A DNA stretch of 64,000 bases from Candidatus Nitricoxidireducens bremensis. Lineage in GTDB: Bacteria > Pseudomonadota > Gammaproteobacteria > Burkholderiales > Rhodocyclaceae. The notes beneath the pieces were generated by a model. The model did no database searches. It saw only the letters and a list, made by a program, of their open reading frames with translations, and was not told the DNA's origin. Positions 53,691-63,585 of this stretch are shown one piece after another (the first letter of the stretch is position 1; each line of letters opens with the position of its first letter). The DNA is taken from positions 1 through 64,000 of the forward strand of contig JAOTRT010000015.1 in NCBI GenBank assembly GCA_030247725.1, given 5' to 3'. Made by a program: the position numbers and the translations under genes.

Positions 53691-54364
53691 GACTGCCGGT
53701 CCGCCTGGTATCTTCACTGGGCCATACTTTCGCTAACGAGGCCCTCCTTCATCAGGCCCTGACGCATCGTAGTTTTGGTTCTCCCCACAACGAGCGTCTT
53801 GAATTTCTTGGCGACTCCGTGCTGAACTGCGTGATTGCGACGCAGCTTTTCCAGCGTTTCCCAAGTCTCGCCGAGGGGGAGCTTTCCCGGCAGCGTGCCA
53901 ACCTCGTACGCCAGGATGCTCTGGCCAAGGTGGCGCAGAATCTTCAACTCGGAGACCATCTGCGTCTTGGCGAGGGGGAACTTAAAAGTGGCGGTTTCCG
54001 CCGTCCCTCGATATTGGCCGATGCCGTTGAAGCCCTGATCGGTGCGATCTACCTGGATGGCGGCTTCGAGGCCGCTGCCGCCGTCATCGGGCGGCTATAC
54101 GAGACCCAGTTGATCCAGTTGGACCCACGGGAGTCGGGCAAGGACCCGAAGACGGCGCTACAGGAACTCCTGCAGGGGCGCAAACTCTCCCTGCCGCTAT
54201 ACAGCCTGGTTGAGACACGGGGTGAAGCCCACGCCCAGGAATTCGAAGTTGAATGCAAGGTGGCTGCCATGGGGCTGCAGGCCCATGGCAAGGGAGGCAG
54301 CCGGCGCGCTGCAGAGCAGGCCGCTGCGGCCGCCGTTTTGGATTGCCTGAAGGGAACGAAGTGA
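53687..54364 (+). CDS. rnc: ribonuclease III
   Basis: 225 residues from a GTG at 53687. RNase III signature [13 protein letters not shown] (about 33-45) with catalytic acidic residues, then a double-stranded RNA-binding domain (about 152-222). Cuts rRNA precursors and other duplex RNA. In E. coli rnc is followed by era in the same operon, as here; the genes overlap by four bases. Confidence 0.96.
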   Translation: MRLPVRLVSSLGHTFANEALLHQALTHRSFGSPHNERLEFLGDSVLNCVIATQLFQRFPSLAEGELSRQRANLVRQDALAKVAQNLQLGDHLRLGEGELKSGGFRRPSILADAVEALIGAIYLDGGFEAAAAVIGRLYETQLIQLDPRESGKDPKTALQELLQGRKLSLPLYSLVETRGEAHAQEFEVECKVAAMGLQAHGKGGSRRAAEQAAAAAVLDCLKGTK

Positions 54365-55254
54365 CGGATCGTACTGGAACGCTCGCCGTCATCGGCCGGC
54401 CCAACGTCGGCAAGTCCACGTTGATGAACAGCCTGGTCGGGGCCAAGGTGAGCATCACCTCGCGCAAGGCGCAAACGACGCGGCATCAGGTACGGGGTAT
54501 CCTGACCCGTGAAGTGGGCGGCGACCAGTGTCAGTTCGTCTTCGTCGATACGCCGGGCTTTCAGACCCAACACCGGAACGCATTGAACCGACTGATGAAT
54601 CGCAGCGTCACCCAGGCCCTGGCCGACGTGGACATTGTCTTTTTCCTCATCGAGGCCGGACGTTGGGGCGCTGGCGAGCGGGATATCGTGCGCCTCCTGC
54701 CGCCAGGACGGCCGGTGATACTGGTCATCAACAAAGTGGACCGGCTTGCCGACAAGGGGACCGTGCTGCCCTTCATCGCCAAGGTTTCGGCGGAGTTTGC
54801 GTTTGCCGAGATCGTTCCGGTCAGCGCCGAAAAGAATCAGGGTCTCGATGAATTGCTGAAGGCCGCGGCTTCCCATTTGCCGGAAGGACCGGCGATCTTC
54901 GATCAGGACGACATCACCGATCGCTCCGAGCGCTTCCTCGCCGCCGAACTCCTGCGGGAGAAACTGTTCCGCAATCTCGGTGAGGAACTGCCCTACGGCA
55001 TTGCGGTGGAAATCGAGAAGTTCGAGCAGGAAGGCGACTTGCGCCGCATCCATGCGGCGGTCATCGTTGACAAGGCCCCCCACAAAGCCATCGTCATCGG
55101 GCAGGGAGGCGAGCGGCTCAAGCGCATGTCTTCCGACGCGCGCAAGGACATGGAGCGGCTCTTCGGCGGCCGTGTCTGGCTCGAAACCTGGGTCAAGGTG
55201 AAGAGCGGCTGGGCCGATGACGAGCGGGCCCTGAAGAGCCTGGGCTACGAATGA
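54361..55254 (+). CDS. era: GTPase Era
   Basis: 297 residues from a GTG at 54361 overlapping rnc. G1 [10 protein letters not shown]3 DTPGF, G4 NKVD, then a KH domain with the [11 protein letters not shown] loop (about 253-263). Binds the 3' end of 16S rRNA during 30S maturation. recO follows after 22 bases. Confidence 0.96.
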   Translation: MTDRTGTLAVIGRPNVGKSTLMNSLVGAKVSITSRKAQTTRHQVRGILTREVGGDQCQFVFVDTPGFQTQHRNALNRLMNRSVTQALADVDIVFFLIEAGRWGAGERDIVRLLPPGRPVILVINKVDRLADKGTVLPFIAKVSAEFAFAEIVPVSAEKNQGLDELLKAAASHLPEGPAIFDQDDITDRSERFLAAELLREKLFRNLGEELPYGIAVEIEKFEQEGDLRRIHAAVIVDKAPHKAIVIGQGGERLKRMSSDARKDMERLFGGRVWLETWVKVKSGWADDERALKSLGYE

Positions 55255-55276
55255 GCGACTGGCAGGATTTTGCGGC

Positions 55277-55999
55277 ATGAGTACCGGCAAGCAGCGCATC
55301 GACGGCGCGGCTGCTTTCCTGCTTCACGCCCATCCTTACAGCGAAACCAGCCTGATCCTCGACGTTTTTTCCCGCCCATACGGCCGCCTTGCCTTGCTGG
55401 CGCGGGGTGCCCGCCGACCGCGCTCGGCATTGCGCGGCGTTCTTCTTGGATTCCAACCCCTGGAGCTTTCCTGGTTCGGCGGTGGGGAAGTCAAGACCCT
55501 CGCCAGGGCCGAGTGGATGGGGGGGATTGCATTGCTGAGCGGGAAATGCCTGTTGCTGGGCTATTATTTGAACGAGTTGCTGCTGAAGTTGTTGCCGCGC
55601 GAAGACGCCCATCCGGTGCTCTATGACGCCTACGCCGATGCGCTGGGAGCGCTTTCACGGGGCAGTGCCGAGGCCGCCGAGTTGCGGCGATTCGAGAAGA
55701 TTCTCCTGCGGGAGCTTGGCTATGGCCTTGCCCTGGACAAGGAGGTGGCGAGCGGCGAACCGGTGCGCGCGGACCGACAGTATGTCTATCTGGTGGAACG
55801 CGGTGCCGTCGAGGCCCGCGACGACGAGGGGCTTCCGTCCATCTCCGGCAAGACGCTGCTCGACCTGGCTGCCGACGACTACGATGATCCGCGCACCTTG
55901 GCCGAGAGCAAGGCCCTGATGCGTCAGTTGGTTGCCCATTACCTGGCTGGACAGCCCCTGCAATCGCGGCGGGTTTTCGTTGAATTGCAGGACCTATAA
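55277..55999 (+). CDS. recO: DNA repair protein RecO
   Basis: 240 residues. N-terminal OB fold (AAAFLLHAHPYSETSLILDVF, RLALLARGARR) and helical C-terminal part (EKILLRELGYGLALD). Helps load RecA onto SSB-coated DNA with RecR. This version lacks an evident four-cysteine zinc site, as often in proteobacteria. Part of the era-recO-pdxJ-acpS run. Confidence 0.93.
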   Translation: MSTGKQRIDGAAAFLLHAHPYSETSLILDVFSRPYGRLALLARGARRPRSALRGVLLGFQPLELSWFGGGEVKTLARAEWMGGIALLSGKCLLLGYYLNELLLKLLPREDAHPVLYDAYADALGALSRGSAEAAELRRFEKILLRELGYGLALDKEVASGEPVRADRQYVYLVERGAVEARDDEGLPSISGKTLLDLAADDYDDPRTLAESKALMRQLVAHYLAGQPLQSRRVFVELQDL

Positions 56000-56022
56000 G
56001 AAGGAACGAGGGAGTTTCCGCG

Positions 56023-56778
56023 ATGATTGAATTGGGTGTGAACATCGACCACGTTGCCACCATCCGGCAAGCACGACGTACCTACGAGCCCGACCCGGTC
56101 TGGGCTGCCGTCGAGGCCCATCTGGGAGGCGCCGACGGCATCACAGTCCATCTGCGCGAGGATCGCCGCCACATCCAGGACGACGATGTGCGCCGTCTGC
56201 GCGACCTTACCCACATCAAGCTCAACCTGGAAATGGCGGCGACGGACGAAATGGTCGGTATCGCCTGCGGGCTCAAGCCCGAAATGGCGATGCTGGTCCC
56301 CGAGGGACGTCATGAAATCACCACGGAAGGCGGGCTCGATGTGGTCGGTCAGGAGGCCAAGCTGAAGCTTGCAGTGGCGAGGCTTGCGGACGCCGGGATC
56401 GTCACCAGCGTCTTCATCGACGCCGAACTGCCTCAGGTTGAGGCGGCGGCACGCATCGGCGCCAAGGTCTGCGAGATTCATACCGGGCCCTATGCTCACG
56501 CCTTCCACGGGCGGGGCCGCGACGCCGAAAGTCCGGCCGTAGTGGCGGAGCTGGAAAAAATCCGCATCGCCGGCGATGCGATCCGCGCCTTGGGCATGCG
56601 TTTCAATGCCGGCCATGCGCTCAATTATCACAACGTCCAACCTGTGGCGCGCCAGCTCGGGGTGCGCGAACTCCACATCGGCCACGCCATCGTCAGCCGC
56701 GCGGTCTTCGTCGGCATGCGCGAGGCCGTACGGGAAATGAAGCGACTGATGCGCGAAGCGGCGGCCAAGCCGACGTGA
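56023..56778 (+). CDS. pdxJ: pyridoxine 5'-phosphate synthase
   Basis: 251 residues. It opens LGVNIDHVATIRQARRTYEP, the family hallmark, and has VHLREDRRHIQD, FIDAELPQ and HTGPYAH. Final step of the DXP-dependent vitamin B6 pathway. An AAGGAAC-like Shine-Dalgarno lies upstream. acpS starts four bases before its stop, as in E. coli. Confidence 0.97.
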   Translation: MIELGVNIDHVATIRQARRTYEPDPVWAAVEAHLGGADGITVHLREDRRHIQDDDVRRLRDLTHIKLNLEMAATDEMVGIACGLKPEMAMLVPEGRHEITTEGGLDVVGQEAKLKLAVARLADAGIVTSVFIDAELPQVEAAARIGAKVCEIHTGPYAHAFHGRGRDAESPAVVAELEKIRIAGDAIRALGMRFNAGHALNYHNVQPVARQLGVRELHIGHAIVSRAVFVGMREAVREMKRLMREAAAKPT

Positions 56779-57152
56779 TCCACGGCATCGGCACCGACAT
56801 CGTGGCCGTGGCGCGGCTCGGTGACCTGCATGGGCGCCACGGCGAGCGCGCCCTGGGCAAGCTGTTGGCGCCGGAAGAGATGGCGGCGGCGCGGGACTGT
56901 GCCGATCCGGCCCGCTTCCTGGCCAAGCGCTTCGCCGCCAAGGAAGCCCTCGGCAAAGCCCTCGGCACGGGCATCCGGCAGCCCGTATTGCTGACGGCGA
57001 TTGCCGTCGCCCATGACCCCCTCGGCAAGCCGGAGTTTCGTTTTTCCGCGGAACTGGAAATCTACCTGCGGGAGCGCGGACTGCGCGCCCACCTTTCCCT
57101 CAGCGACGAGCAGGATTACGCCGTCGCCTTTGTCGTTGTGGAGAAGTCATGA
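56775..57152 (+). CDS. acpS: holo-[acyl-carrier-protein] synthase
   Basis: 125 residues from GTG 56775. Signature [14 protein letters not shown] with the metal-binding Asp9 and [14 protein letters not shown] (about 55-68). Transfers 4'-phosphopantetheine to acyl carrier protein. Overlaps pdxJ and nagZ by four bases each. Confidence 0.96.
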   Translation: MIHGIGTDIVAVARLGDLHGRHGERALGKLLAPEEMAAARDCADPARFLAKRFAAKEALGKALGTGIRQPVLLTAIAVAHDPLGKPEFRFSAELEIYLRERGLRAHLSLSDEQDYAVAFVVVEKS

Positions 57153-58186
57153 CCGCTCTCGGCCCCCTGATGATCGATATCGCCGGCACTTCCCTGACGG
57201 CGCTGGACCGGGAGCGCCTGTGCCACCCTTTGGTGGGTGGCGTCATCCTGTTTACCCGCAACTATGAATCTCCGGATCAGCTCGCGGCCCTGTGCGCCGA
57301 TATCCACGCCGTGCGTACGCGACCGCTGCCGATCGCGGTGGATCACGAAGGCGGCCGGGTCCAGCGATTCCGGGAGGGATTCACGCGGCTGCCGGCCATG
57401 CGCCAACTGGGGGAGTGGTGGGACAAGTCGCCCCGTGCCACGGTGGAGTCCGCGCGGGTGCTGGGCTACCTGCTGGCAGCGGAACTGCGGGCCCGCGGTG
57501 TCGACCTCTCCTTCGCCCCGGTACTGGATCTGGATTGGGGACGCAGCGGCGTCATCGGTGACCGTTCCTTTCATCGCGATCCGGACGCCGTCATCGCTCT
57601 TGCCGGCGGCCTCATCGGTGGCATGCGCGATGCGGGCATGGTCTGCTGCGGCAAGCATTTCCCCGGCCATGGCTGGGTCGAGGCGGATTCCCACGTCGCC
57701 ATCCCGGTGGACGAGCGCGGACTCGATGCCATGGCGCCCGATCTCAGGCCCTTCCGGGAACTCAAGCTCGATGGCGTTATGCCGGCCCACGTCATCTATC
57801 CTCAGATTGATGCCCGGCCAGCGGGCTTCTCGCCAGTCTGGTTGCGCATGTTGCGGGAAGAGATCGGTTTCGACGGCGTGATCTTCAGCGACGATCTGTC
57901 GATGGAAGGGGCGAGCGTGGTCGGCGGTATCGTCGCGCGCGCCGAGGCGGCGTGGGCGGCCGGCTGCGACATGTTGCTGGTATGCAATGCGCCGGACTCG
58001 GTGGCCGAACTGCTGGCGAAGTGGCAACCGTCGCCGGACCCCCGGCGCAGTGCCCGCATCGAGCGGCTGCTGCCGAAGACGCCCGCACTGGACTGGGAGG
58101 CCCTTCAGGCCGAAGCCAGCTACAAGGCCGGCTGCTCGGTGGTGCGGCGCTTGTCGGGCATCCTGCCGTCGCCGCAGAATTCCTGA
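57149..58186 (+). CDS. nagZ: beta-N-acetylhexosaminidase NagZ
   Basis: 345 residues, glycoside hydrolase family 3. Substrate pocket in [13 protein letters not shown] and catalytic signature [15 protein letters not shown], with the nucleophile in [10 protein letters not shown]. Releases GlcNAc from muropeptides in the cytoplasm for cell-wall recycling and AmpR signalling. Ends before a terminator shared with efp. Confidence 0.95.
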   Translation: MTALGPLMIDIAGTSLTALDRERLCHPLVGGVILFTRNYESPDQLAALCADIHAVRTRPLPIAVDHEGGRVQRFREGFTRLPAMRQLGEWWDKSPRATVESARVLGYLLAAELRARGVDLSFAPVLDLDWGRSGVIGDRSFHRDPDAVIALAGGLIGGMRDAGMVCCGKHFPGHGWVEADSHVAIPVDERGLDAMAPDLRPFRELKLDGVMPAHVIYPQIDARPAGFSPVWLRMLREEIGFDGVIFSDDLSMEGASVVGGIVARAEAAWAAGCDMLLVCNAPDSVAELLAKWQPSPDPRRSARIERLLPKTPALDWEALQAEASYKAGCSVVRRLSGILPSPQNS

Positions 58187-58220
58187 TCGCCGAACGGCTG
58201 GCGAAGGCTTCCGACCAAAG

Positions 58221-58248
58221 AAAAGGGCAGCCGTCGGCTGCCCTTGCT
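58221..58248. terminator. bidirectional terminator between nagZ and efp
   Basis: GGGCAGCC (58225-58232) and GGCTGCCC (58236-58243) with a three-base loop. On the minus strand it is followed by TTTTCTTT, an effective tail for efp; on the plus strand the tail is weaker (TTGCTGCTTCT). Confidence 0.85.
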
Positions 58249-58265
58249 GCTTCTGCGAGAAGCCC

Positions 58266-58826
58266 TTACTTGACGCGGTTCTTGTATTCGCCGGTGCGGG
58301 TATCGATCTCGATCTTGTCGCCGGTGGCAACGAAGATCGGCACCATGACTTCCATGCCGCTGGGCGCGATCTTGGCGGGCTTCAGCACCTTGCCGGAGGT
58401 GTCGCCCTTGACGGCGGGTTCGGTGTATTCGACTTCACGCACCACGGAGTTGGGCATCTCGACGGAGATGGCCTTGCCGTCGTAGAACACCACTTCGACC
58501 GGCATGCCGTCTTCCAGGTAGGGGATGGCGTCGGACATGTTCTCCGCCTCGACCTCGTACTGGTTGTACTCGGTGTCCATGAAGACGTACATGGGATCGG
58601 CGAAGTAGGAGTAGGTGCACTCCTTGCGATCCGGCATGACTTGCTCGAACTTGTCGTCGGCCTTGTAAACAGCTTCGGAGGGCGCGCCGGTGAGCAGGTT
58701 CTTGAACTTGAACTTGACGACGGCCGAATTGCGGCCGGACTTGTTGTATTCGGCCTTCTGGACCACCAGCGGGTCGGAGCCGACCATGATGACGTTGCCG
58801 GAGCGGAGTTCCTGTGCGGTTTTCAT
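58266..58826 (-). CDS. efp: translation elongation factor P
   Basis: 186 residues, three beta domains. The loop at the tip reads NKSGRNSAV with Arg32 in place of the Lys used for beta-lysylation in E. coli; Arg32 is the residue rhamnosylated by EarP, whose gene lies just upstream. Relieves ribosome stalling at polyproline. 34 bases separate it from earP, so both are probably one leftward unit. Confidence 0.96.
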   Translation of the reverse strand: MKTAQELRSGNVIMVGSDPLVVQKAEYNKSGRNSAVVKFKFKNLLTGAPSEAVYKADDKFEQVMPDRKECTYSYFADPMYVFMDTEYNQYEVEAENMSDAIPYLEDGMPVEVVFYDGKAISVEMPNSVVREVEYTEPAVKGDTSGKVLKPAKIAPSGMEVMVPIFVATGDKIEIDTRTGEYKNRVK

Positions 58827-58860
58827 GTTGCGTCCTGGACGGAGATCGAAAAACCCTGAA

Positions 58861-59937
58861 TTATAAACGTTTCATGCAAAAACACGCCAGGTTGTCCGCA
58901 AGATTCCCGGCGACGGCGATTTTCTCCGCCCAGGGCGTCGCCTGGGCGCGCAGGAACGGCAGCGCAGCTCGCAGGGCAGGCCAGGCATCGACCACGGTGC
59001 CATAGCCGTTCCAGGCGTGGCTGAAATTCATCACGGCATCCCGCGCCGCCGTGTCCATGCCGCTGGTGTAGCGGGCGAAAAAAGCCTCCAGTTTGGTGTG
59101 ATGGACATCGTCCGCTTGGGGATAAATCTGCCAGACGAAGGGCCGCTCCGCCCACTGGGCGCGGACGAAGGAATCCTCGCCGCGCACGAAATTGAGGTCG
59201 CACCGGCCCAGCAAGCGGTCATATTCGAGTTGGGAGACGAAGGGAGATGCCCGCAGCCTCAGCGCGCCGCGCCGCCGGTCGTCGCCGGGGGCAAATGGGC
59301 AGCCGAGCCAGGATTCCACCTGTCGCCTCGGCAGTCCGTCGGCAACGGTGCAGTCGATGGCGTCCGCCCCGGCCGCCCAGGTGTCCAGGAGTTTGGGCAG
59401 GGCTGGGTTGTCGTAGCAGAACAGGGACACCCGCAGGTCTTCGTGAGGTTCATTCGGGCCGAAATCCGCATCCCGTTCCCGGATCAGGCCGCCCGTACCG
59501 GCGCCGAAGCCGGGAAAGAAGAAATGCTTGACCAGCGGCAGTCCCGCATGGGGCGAAGCCATGCCGTGGCAGCCGACGACCCAATCTTCGGCGGACAGGT
59601 ATTCCAGGTTGATCCACACCGGCGGCCGTTCGGCCATGGCGGCGACGAAGTCGGGCGGCAGTTCGCAGGCGAGGGCCTCGATGACCACCTGGCCGGGAAC
59701 GGCCGGGGGAAATGGGGCTCGCCATGGACGGACTTCCACGCCATCGGCCTCCTGGCAGGCCAGGGTCGGGTCGATGCCGGGCCGCAGCCGGGCGAGGGGG
59801 GCCATGTCGTCGATCCACAGACGCACGGTCCAGCCGTGTTCACGGGCCAATTGGCGGGCGAGACGCCAGCAGACGCCGGCATCGCCGAGATTGTCCACGA
59901 CGGCGCAGAAGAGATCGCAGGAGACGGGTGTGTTCAT
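58861..59937 (-). CDS. earP: EF-P arginine rhamnosyltransferase EarP
   Basis: 358 residues from the Met at 59937; the open frame runs further up but only as shadow of the divergent gene. It opens [24 protein letters not shown], typical of EarP, with catalytic Asp candidates in VDNLGDAG, and has [18 protein letters not shown] near the end. A GT-B inverting glycosyltransferase that uses dTDP-rhamnose to modify Arg32 of EF-P. Adjacent to efp. Confidence 0.94.
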   Translation of the reverse strand: MNTPVSCDLFCAVVDNLGDAGVCWRLARQLAREHGWTVRLWIDDMAPLARLRPGIDPTLACQEADGVEVRPWRAPFPPAVPGQVVIEALACELPPDFVAAMAERPPVWINLEYLSAEDWVVGCHGMASPHAGLPLVKHFFFPGFGAGTGGLIRERDADFGPNEPHEDLRVSLFCYDNPALPKLLDTWAAGADAIDCTVADGLPRRQVESWLGCPFAPGDDRRRGALRLRASPFVSQLEYDRLLGRCDLNFVRGEDSFVRAQWAERPFVWQIYPQADDVHHTKLEAFFARYTSGMDTAARDAVMNFSHAWNGYGTVVDAWPALRAALPFLRAQATPWAEKIAVAGNLADNLACFCMKRL

Positions 59938-59973
59938 GGCTTGCGGACGTGGCGAAGGCGGTATCCTAGCCGA

Positions 59974-60600
59974 ATGCACACCCTGGAAACATGTACTGCC
60001 TGCCCGCGTCTCGCGGATTTCCTCGCCGATGTCCGTCGTTCCCATCCCGACTACCATGCGCGTCCCGTGGCGCCCTTCGGCGATCCGGCGGCGCGCCTGC
60101 TGATCGTCGGTCTGGCGCCGGGCATGCACGGCGCGAACCGCACGGGGCGCCCGTTCACCGGCGACTACGCCGGCATCCTGCTCTACGAGACCCTCCATCG
60201 CTTCGGTTTTTCCAACCGGCCGGAATCGGTGGCCGTCGGCGACGGTCTTGAACTGAAGGACTGCCGCATCACCAACGCCGTCAAATGTCTGCCGCCGGAG
60301 AACAAGCCCGAGACGGCCGAGATCAAGACCTGCAACCGTTATCTGGCCGAAGAACTGGCGGCGTCGCCCGACGTGCGCGTGATCCTGGCTCTCGGCCTCG
60401 TGGCCCACAAGGCGGTACTGCTGGCGACCGGCCGCAGGCAGGCCGCCCTCGACTTCGCCCATGGAGCGCGGCACGACCTCGGCGATGGCCGCATCCTCGT
60501 CGACAGCTACCATTGCAGCCGCTACAACACCCAGACCCGGCGCCTCACCGCCGAGGGCTTTCACGATGTCTTCCGTACCCTCCGGGCCGAACTCGACTGA
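59974..60600 (+). CDS. uracil-DNA glycosylase, family 5 (UdgB-like)
   Basis: 208 residues. Cluster cysteines in TCTACPRL (near 7-10) and in VKCLPPENKPETAEIKTC (near 103-120). Motif A is GLAPGMHGANRTGRPF, lacking the catalytic acid of family 4 as expected for family 5, and motif B is SYHCSRYNTQTRRL. Removes uracil and other deaminated bases. Divergent from earP by 36 bases; its end overlaps uvrC. Confidence 0.88.
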   Translation: MHTLETCTACPRLADFLADVRRSHPDYHARPVAPFGDPAARLLIVGLAPGMHGANRTGRPFTGDYAGILLYETLHRFGFSNRPESVAVGDGLELKDCRITNAVKCLPPENKPETAEIKTCNRYLAEELAASPDVRVILALGLVAHKAVLLATGRRQAALDFAHGARHDLGDGRILVDSYHCSRYNTQTRRLTAEGFHDVFRTLRAELD

Positions 60601-62392
60601 AGGCTTCGACGCCAAGACCTTCCTGGCGACGCTGACCGAGGCGCCGGGTGTCTACCGCATGCTCGACGCCGCCGGGCACGTTCTCTACGTCGGCAAGGCG
60701 AAGAATCTCAAGAGGCGCGTCAGCTCCTACTTCCAGAAGACCGGCCACAGCCCGCGCATCGTCCTGATGCTCCAGCAGGTGGCCAATGTCGAGATCACGG
60801 CCACCCGCTCCGAGGCCGAGGCGCTGATCCTCGAAAACACGCTGATCAAGAAGCTGGCGCCGAAGTACAACATCCTCTTCCGCGACGACAAGTCCTATCC
60901 CTACATCATGCTGTCGGGCGACGAGTTCCCGCGGCTGGCGTCCCATCGCGGCGCCTTCGACCGGAAGTCGCGCTACTTCGGGCCATTCCCCAGCGGCCTG
61001 GCGGTGCGCGAAAGTATCCAGCTGCTGCAGAAGACCTTCCTGCTGCGCACCTGCGAGAACGCCGTCTTCGCCCATCGCTCGCGTCCCTGCCTGATGCACC
61101 AGATCAAGCGCTGCAAGGCGCCCTGCGTCGGCCTGATCTCGGCGGAGGACTACGGCCGAGATGTGCGCATGGCCGAGCTCTTCCTGCGCGGCAAGCACGG
61201 CGAGGTCATGGATCGCCTGACAGGCGCCATGCAGCAGGCCTCGGACGAACTGCGCTTCGAGGAAGCCGCCGCCCTGCGGGACCAGGTGCGGGCCCTGCAG
61301 GCCGTGTTGCACCGCCAGTACGTCAGTTCCACGCGGGAGGAGGACGTGGACATCCTTGCCGCCACCTCGGCGCGGGGCGAGGTGTGCGTCAATCTCGCCA
61401 TGGTGCGGGGCGGGCTGCATCTGGGCGACCGGGCCTGCTTTCCCAAGTCCGGCGAGGGCGAGGCGGAGGTCGCCGAAATCCTCTCCGCCTTCATCGCCCA
61501 GCACTACCTGGACCATCCGCCGCCGTCGCGGATCATTGTCGGCGTCGATCTCGGCGACGAGACGACGGCCGTATTCGCCGACCGCAAGGTGGCCCTTGCC
61601 TTGCCGCGCAATGAAATGGAGCGGGCCTGGCTCGCCATGGCGGAGAAGAATGCCGAACTGGCGGCCCAGTCGAGGCGCCACGCCCGCGCCCGGGCCGGCG
61701 GGCGGCTGGAGGCCCTGCGGGAGGCCCTCGATCTCGCCGAGCCACCCCAGCGTATCGAGTGCTTCGACATCAGCCACACCATGGGCGAGGGCACCGTGGC
61801 TTCCTGCGTCGTCTGCGTGGACGGCGCCATGAAGAAGAGCGACTACCGCCGCTTCAACATCGCCGGCATCGAGCCGGGGGACGACTACGCCGCCATGCGC
61901 CAAGCCCTGACGCGCCGCTACGAGAAAGTGGCGGCCGGAGAGAGCGCCGCACCGGACCTGATCCTCATCGACGGCGGCAAGGGCCAGCATCGCATTGCCC
62001 GCGAAGTCCTCGACGAACTCATGCTGTCCCACCTGCCCACCGTCGGCATCGCCAAGGGCGAGGAGCGCAAGCCAGGCCTGGAGACGCTTTTCCTCCACGG
62101 GCGTGCCGAGCCGCTACAATTGGCGCCGGACAACACCGGGTTCCACCTGATCCAGGAAATCCGCGACGAGGCCCACCGCTTCGCGGTCGCCGGCCACCGG
62201 GCACGGCGCGCCAAGGCGCGCGGACGCTCGAAGCTGGAGGACGTGCCCGGTGTCGGTCCGGCAAGGCGAAGGAAGCTGCTGGCCCATTTCGGCGGGTTGG
62301 ATGGCGTCATCGCCGCGACGGTGGAGGATCTCTGCCGCGTGGACGGCATCAGTCGCAAACTCGCCGAAGAAATACATACCGCCCTTCACTAG
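60566..62392 (+). CDS. uvrC: excinuclease ABC subunit C
   Basis: 608 residues. GIY-YIG nuclease at about 25-95 (GVYRMLDAAGHVLYVGKAKN), the Cys-rich stretch CLMHQIKRCKAPCVG, UVR domain near 215-245, an RNase H-like C-terminal nuclease (GVDLGDETTA; ECFDISHTMGEGTVAS) and tandem helix-hairpin-helix at the end. Makes both incisions in nucleotide excision repair. Start at 60566 overlaps the glycosylase gene by 35 bases. pgsA follows at 5 bases. Confidence 0.96.
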   Translation: MSSVPSGPNSTEGFDAKTFLATLTEAPGVYRMLDAAGHVLYVGKAKNLKRRVSSYFQKTGHSPRIVLMLQQVANVEITATRSEAEALILENTLIKKLAPKYNILFRDDKSYPYIMLSGDEFPRLASHRGAFDRKSRYFGPFPSGLAVRESIQLLQKTFLLRTCENAVFAHRSRPCLMHQIKRCKAPCVGLISAEDYGRDVRMAELFLRGKHGEVMDRLTGAMQQASDELRFEEAAALRDQVRALQAVLHRQYVSSTREEDVDILAATSARGEVCVNLAMVRGGLHLGDRACFPKSGEGEAEVAEILSAFIAQHYLDHPPPSRIIVGVDLGDETTAVFADRKVALALPRNEMERAWLAMAEKNAELAAQSRRHARARAGGRLEALREALDLAEPPQRIECFDISHTMGEGTVASCVVCVDGAMKKSDYRRFNIAGIEPGDDYAAMRQALTRRYEKVAAGESAAPDLILIDGGKGQHRIAREVLDELMLSHLPTVGIAKGEERKPGLETLFLHGRAEPLQLAPDNTGFHLIQEIRDEAHRFAVAGHRARRAKARGRSKLEDVPGVGPARRRKLLAHFGGLDGVIAATVEDLCRVDGISRKLAEEIHTALH

Positions 62393-62397
62393 ATTCC

Positions 62398-62973
62398 ATG
62401 CCCCTGAATATCCCCAACCTGCTGACCTGGGCACGCATCCTGATGATTCCCCTGGTCATGGGCGTCTTCTACGTCCCCGCCGAATGGCTCTCGCCCGTGG
62501 GGCGGGACGTGGCGGCGACGATCTTCTTCACCCTTGCCGCCGTCACCGACTGGTTCGACGGCTGGCTGGCGCGCAAGCTCGGCCAGACCTCGGCCTTCGG
62601 CGCCTTCCTCGATCCGGTGGCGGACAAGCTGATGGTCGCCGCCGCCCTGGCCGTGCTGCTGCAGCTCGATCGCGTCGATGCCGCCATCGCCTTCATCATC
62701 GTCGGTCGCGAAGTGACCATCTCGGCGCTGCGCGAATGGATGGCGAAGATCGGTGCAGCGAAGAGCGTCGCCGTCTCCTTCGTCGGCAAGCTCAAGACGA
62801 CGGCCCAGATGATCGCAATTCCGATGCTGCTGTTCCACGATCCCATCGGCCCCTTCGATCCCCACGCTTGGGGCACCTGGCTGATCTACGTCGCCGCCGT
62901 CTTGACCCTGTGGTCGATGGCCTACTATCTGCGCAAGGCGTGGCCGGAAATATCGGCGCGCACTTCACAGTAG
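62398..62973 (+). CDS. pgsA: CDP-diacylglycerol-glycerol-3-phosphate 3-phosphatidyltransferase
   Basis: 191 residues. CDP-alcohol phosphotransferase motif DWFDGWLARKLGQTSAFGAF followed by LDPVADKL (about 46-74), fitting D-G-x2-A-R-x8-G-x3-D-x3-D. Four to five membrane helices. Makes phosphatidylglycerol phosphate. uvrC-pgsA is a conserved pair. Confidence 0.95.
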   Translation: MPLNIPNLLTWARILMIPLVMGVFYVPAEWLSPVGRDVAATIFFTLAAVTDWFDGWLARKLGQTSAFGAFLDPVADKLMVAAALAVLLQLDRVDAAIAFIIVGREVTISALREWMAKIGAAKSVAVSFVGKLKTTAQMIAIPMLLFHDPIGPFDPHAWGTWLIYVAAVLTLWSMAYYLRKAWPEISARTSQ

Positions 62974-63004
62974 CGGCGAAACAAAAAAAAGATGCGATCA
63001 AGCG

Positions 63005-63032
63005 TTGACACATTTTCGTTCGCCGCTATAAT
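63005..63032 (+). promoter_or_regulatory. promoter of the tRNA-Gly cluster
   Basis: Consensus -35 TTGACA (63005-63010), 16-bp spacer and consensus -10 TATAAT (63027-63032), ending 13 bases before tRNA-Gly. Confidence 0.88.
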
Positions 63033-63045
63033 TCGTCTCCGTTCT

Positions 63046-63121
63046 GCGGGAGTAGCTCAGTTGGTAGAGCGATACCTTGCCAAGGTATAGGTCGAGAGTT
63101 CGAGACTCTTCTCCCGCTCCA
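63046..63121 (+). tRNA. tRNA-Gly (GCC)
   Basis: 76 bases with encoded CCA. Acceptor GCGGGAG (63046-63052) pairs with CTCCCGC (63111-63117). Anticodon loop TTGCCAA gives GCC. Directly preceded by a consensus promoter. Confidence 0.97.
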
Positions 63122-63128
63122 GAATCCT

Positions 63129-63158
63129 GGGGGAAAGCGAAGCTGCTTTCCCCCTTTT
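63129..63158 (+). terminator. terminator-like hairpin between tRNA-Gly and tRNA-Cys
   Basis: GGGGGAAAGC (63129-63138) pairs with GCTTTCCCCC (63145-63154) around GAAGCT, followed by TTTTAG. It lies inside the tRNA cluster, so tRNA-Cys and tRNA-Leu either depend on read-through or have another promoter, or the hairpin is a processing site. Confidence 0.75.
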
Positions 63159-63186
63159 AGCTTCAAGGCCCCGGCGACGGGGCAAC

Positions 63187-63260
63187 GGCGCGATCGCATA
63201 GTGGCCGTGCAACGGATTGCAAATCCGTCTACCCCAGTTCGATTCTGGGTCGCGCCTCCA
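63187..63260 (+). tRNA. tRNA-Cys (GCA)
   Basis: 74 bases with encoded CCA. Acceptor GGCGCGA (63187-63193) pairs with TCGCGCC (63250-63256). Anticodon loop TTGCAAA gives GCA. Confidence 0.96.
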
Positions 63261-63338
63261 AGATTTCTGTGCCGGTGCTGTCCAGCGCCATCCGCCGGAT
63301 AGAATCGACGCTCCGGCTCGGTCGTTCAGTCGGAACGG

Positions 63339-63423
63339 GCCCGGATGGTGAAATTGGTAGACACAAGGGACTTAAAATCCCTCGGCGCAAGCCGTACCGG
63401 TTCGATTCCGGTTCCGGGCACCA
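63339..63423 (+). tRNA. tRNA-Leu (UAA)
   Basis: 85 bases with encoded CCA and long variable arm. Acceptor GCCCGGA (63339-63345) pairs with TCCGGGC (63413-63419). Anticodon loop CTTAAAA gives TAA. Confidence 0.97.
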
Positions 63424-63585
63424 GTCCTTTCCTGCCCCGACGATCCCCACTCATCGAGACCCTTGCCGCGGCTTGCGGAGCCAGCCATCCCGCCAATGTG
63501 TGTTAGTCTCCGCCCTGTCCGCGGAAGCCTGCGCCCGCATTGTTTCGCCCGCCAGCGAATCCCACCTACCGGATACCGTACCGTT

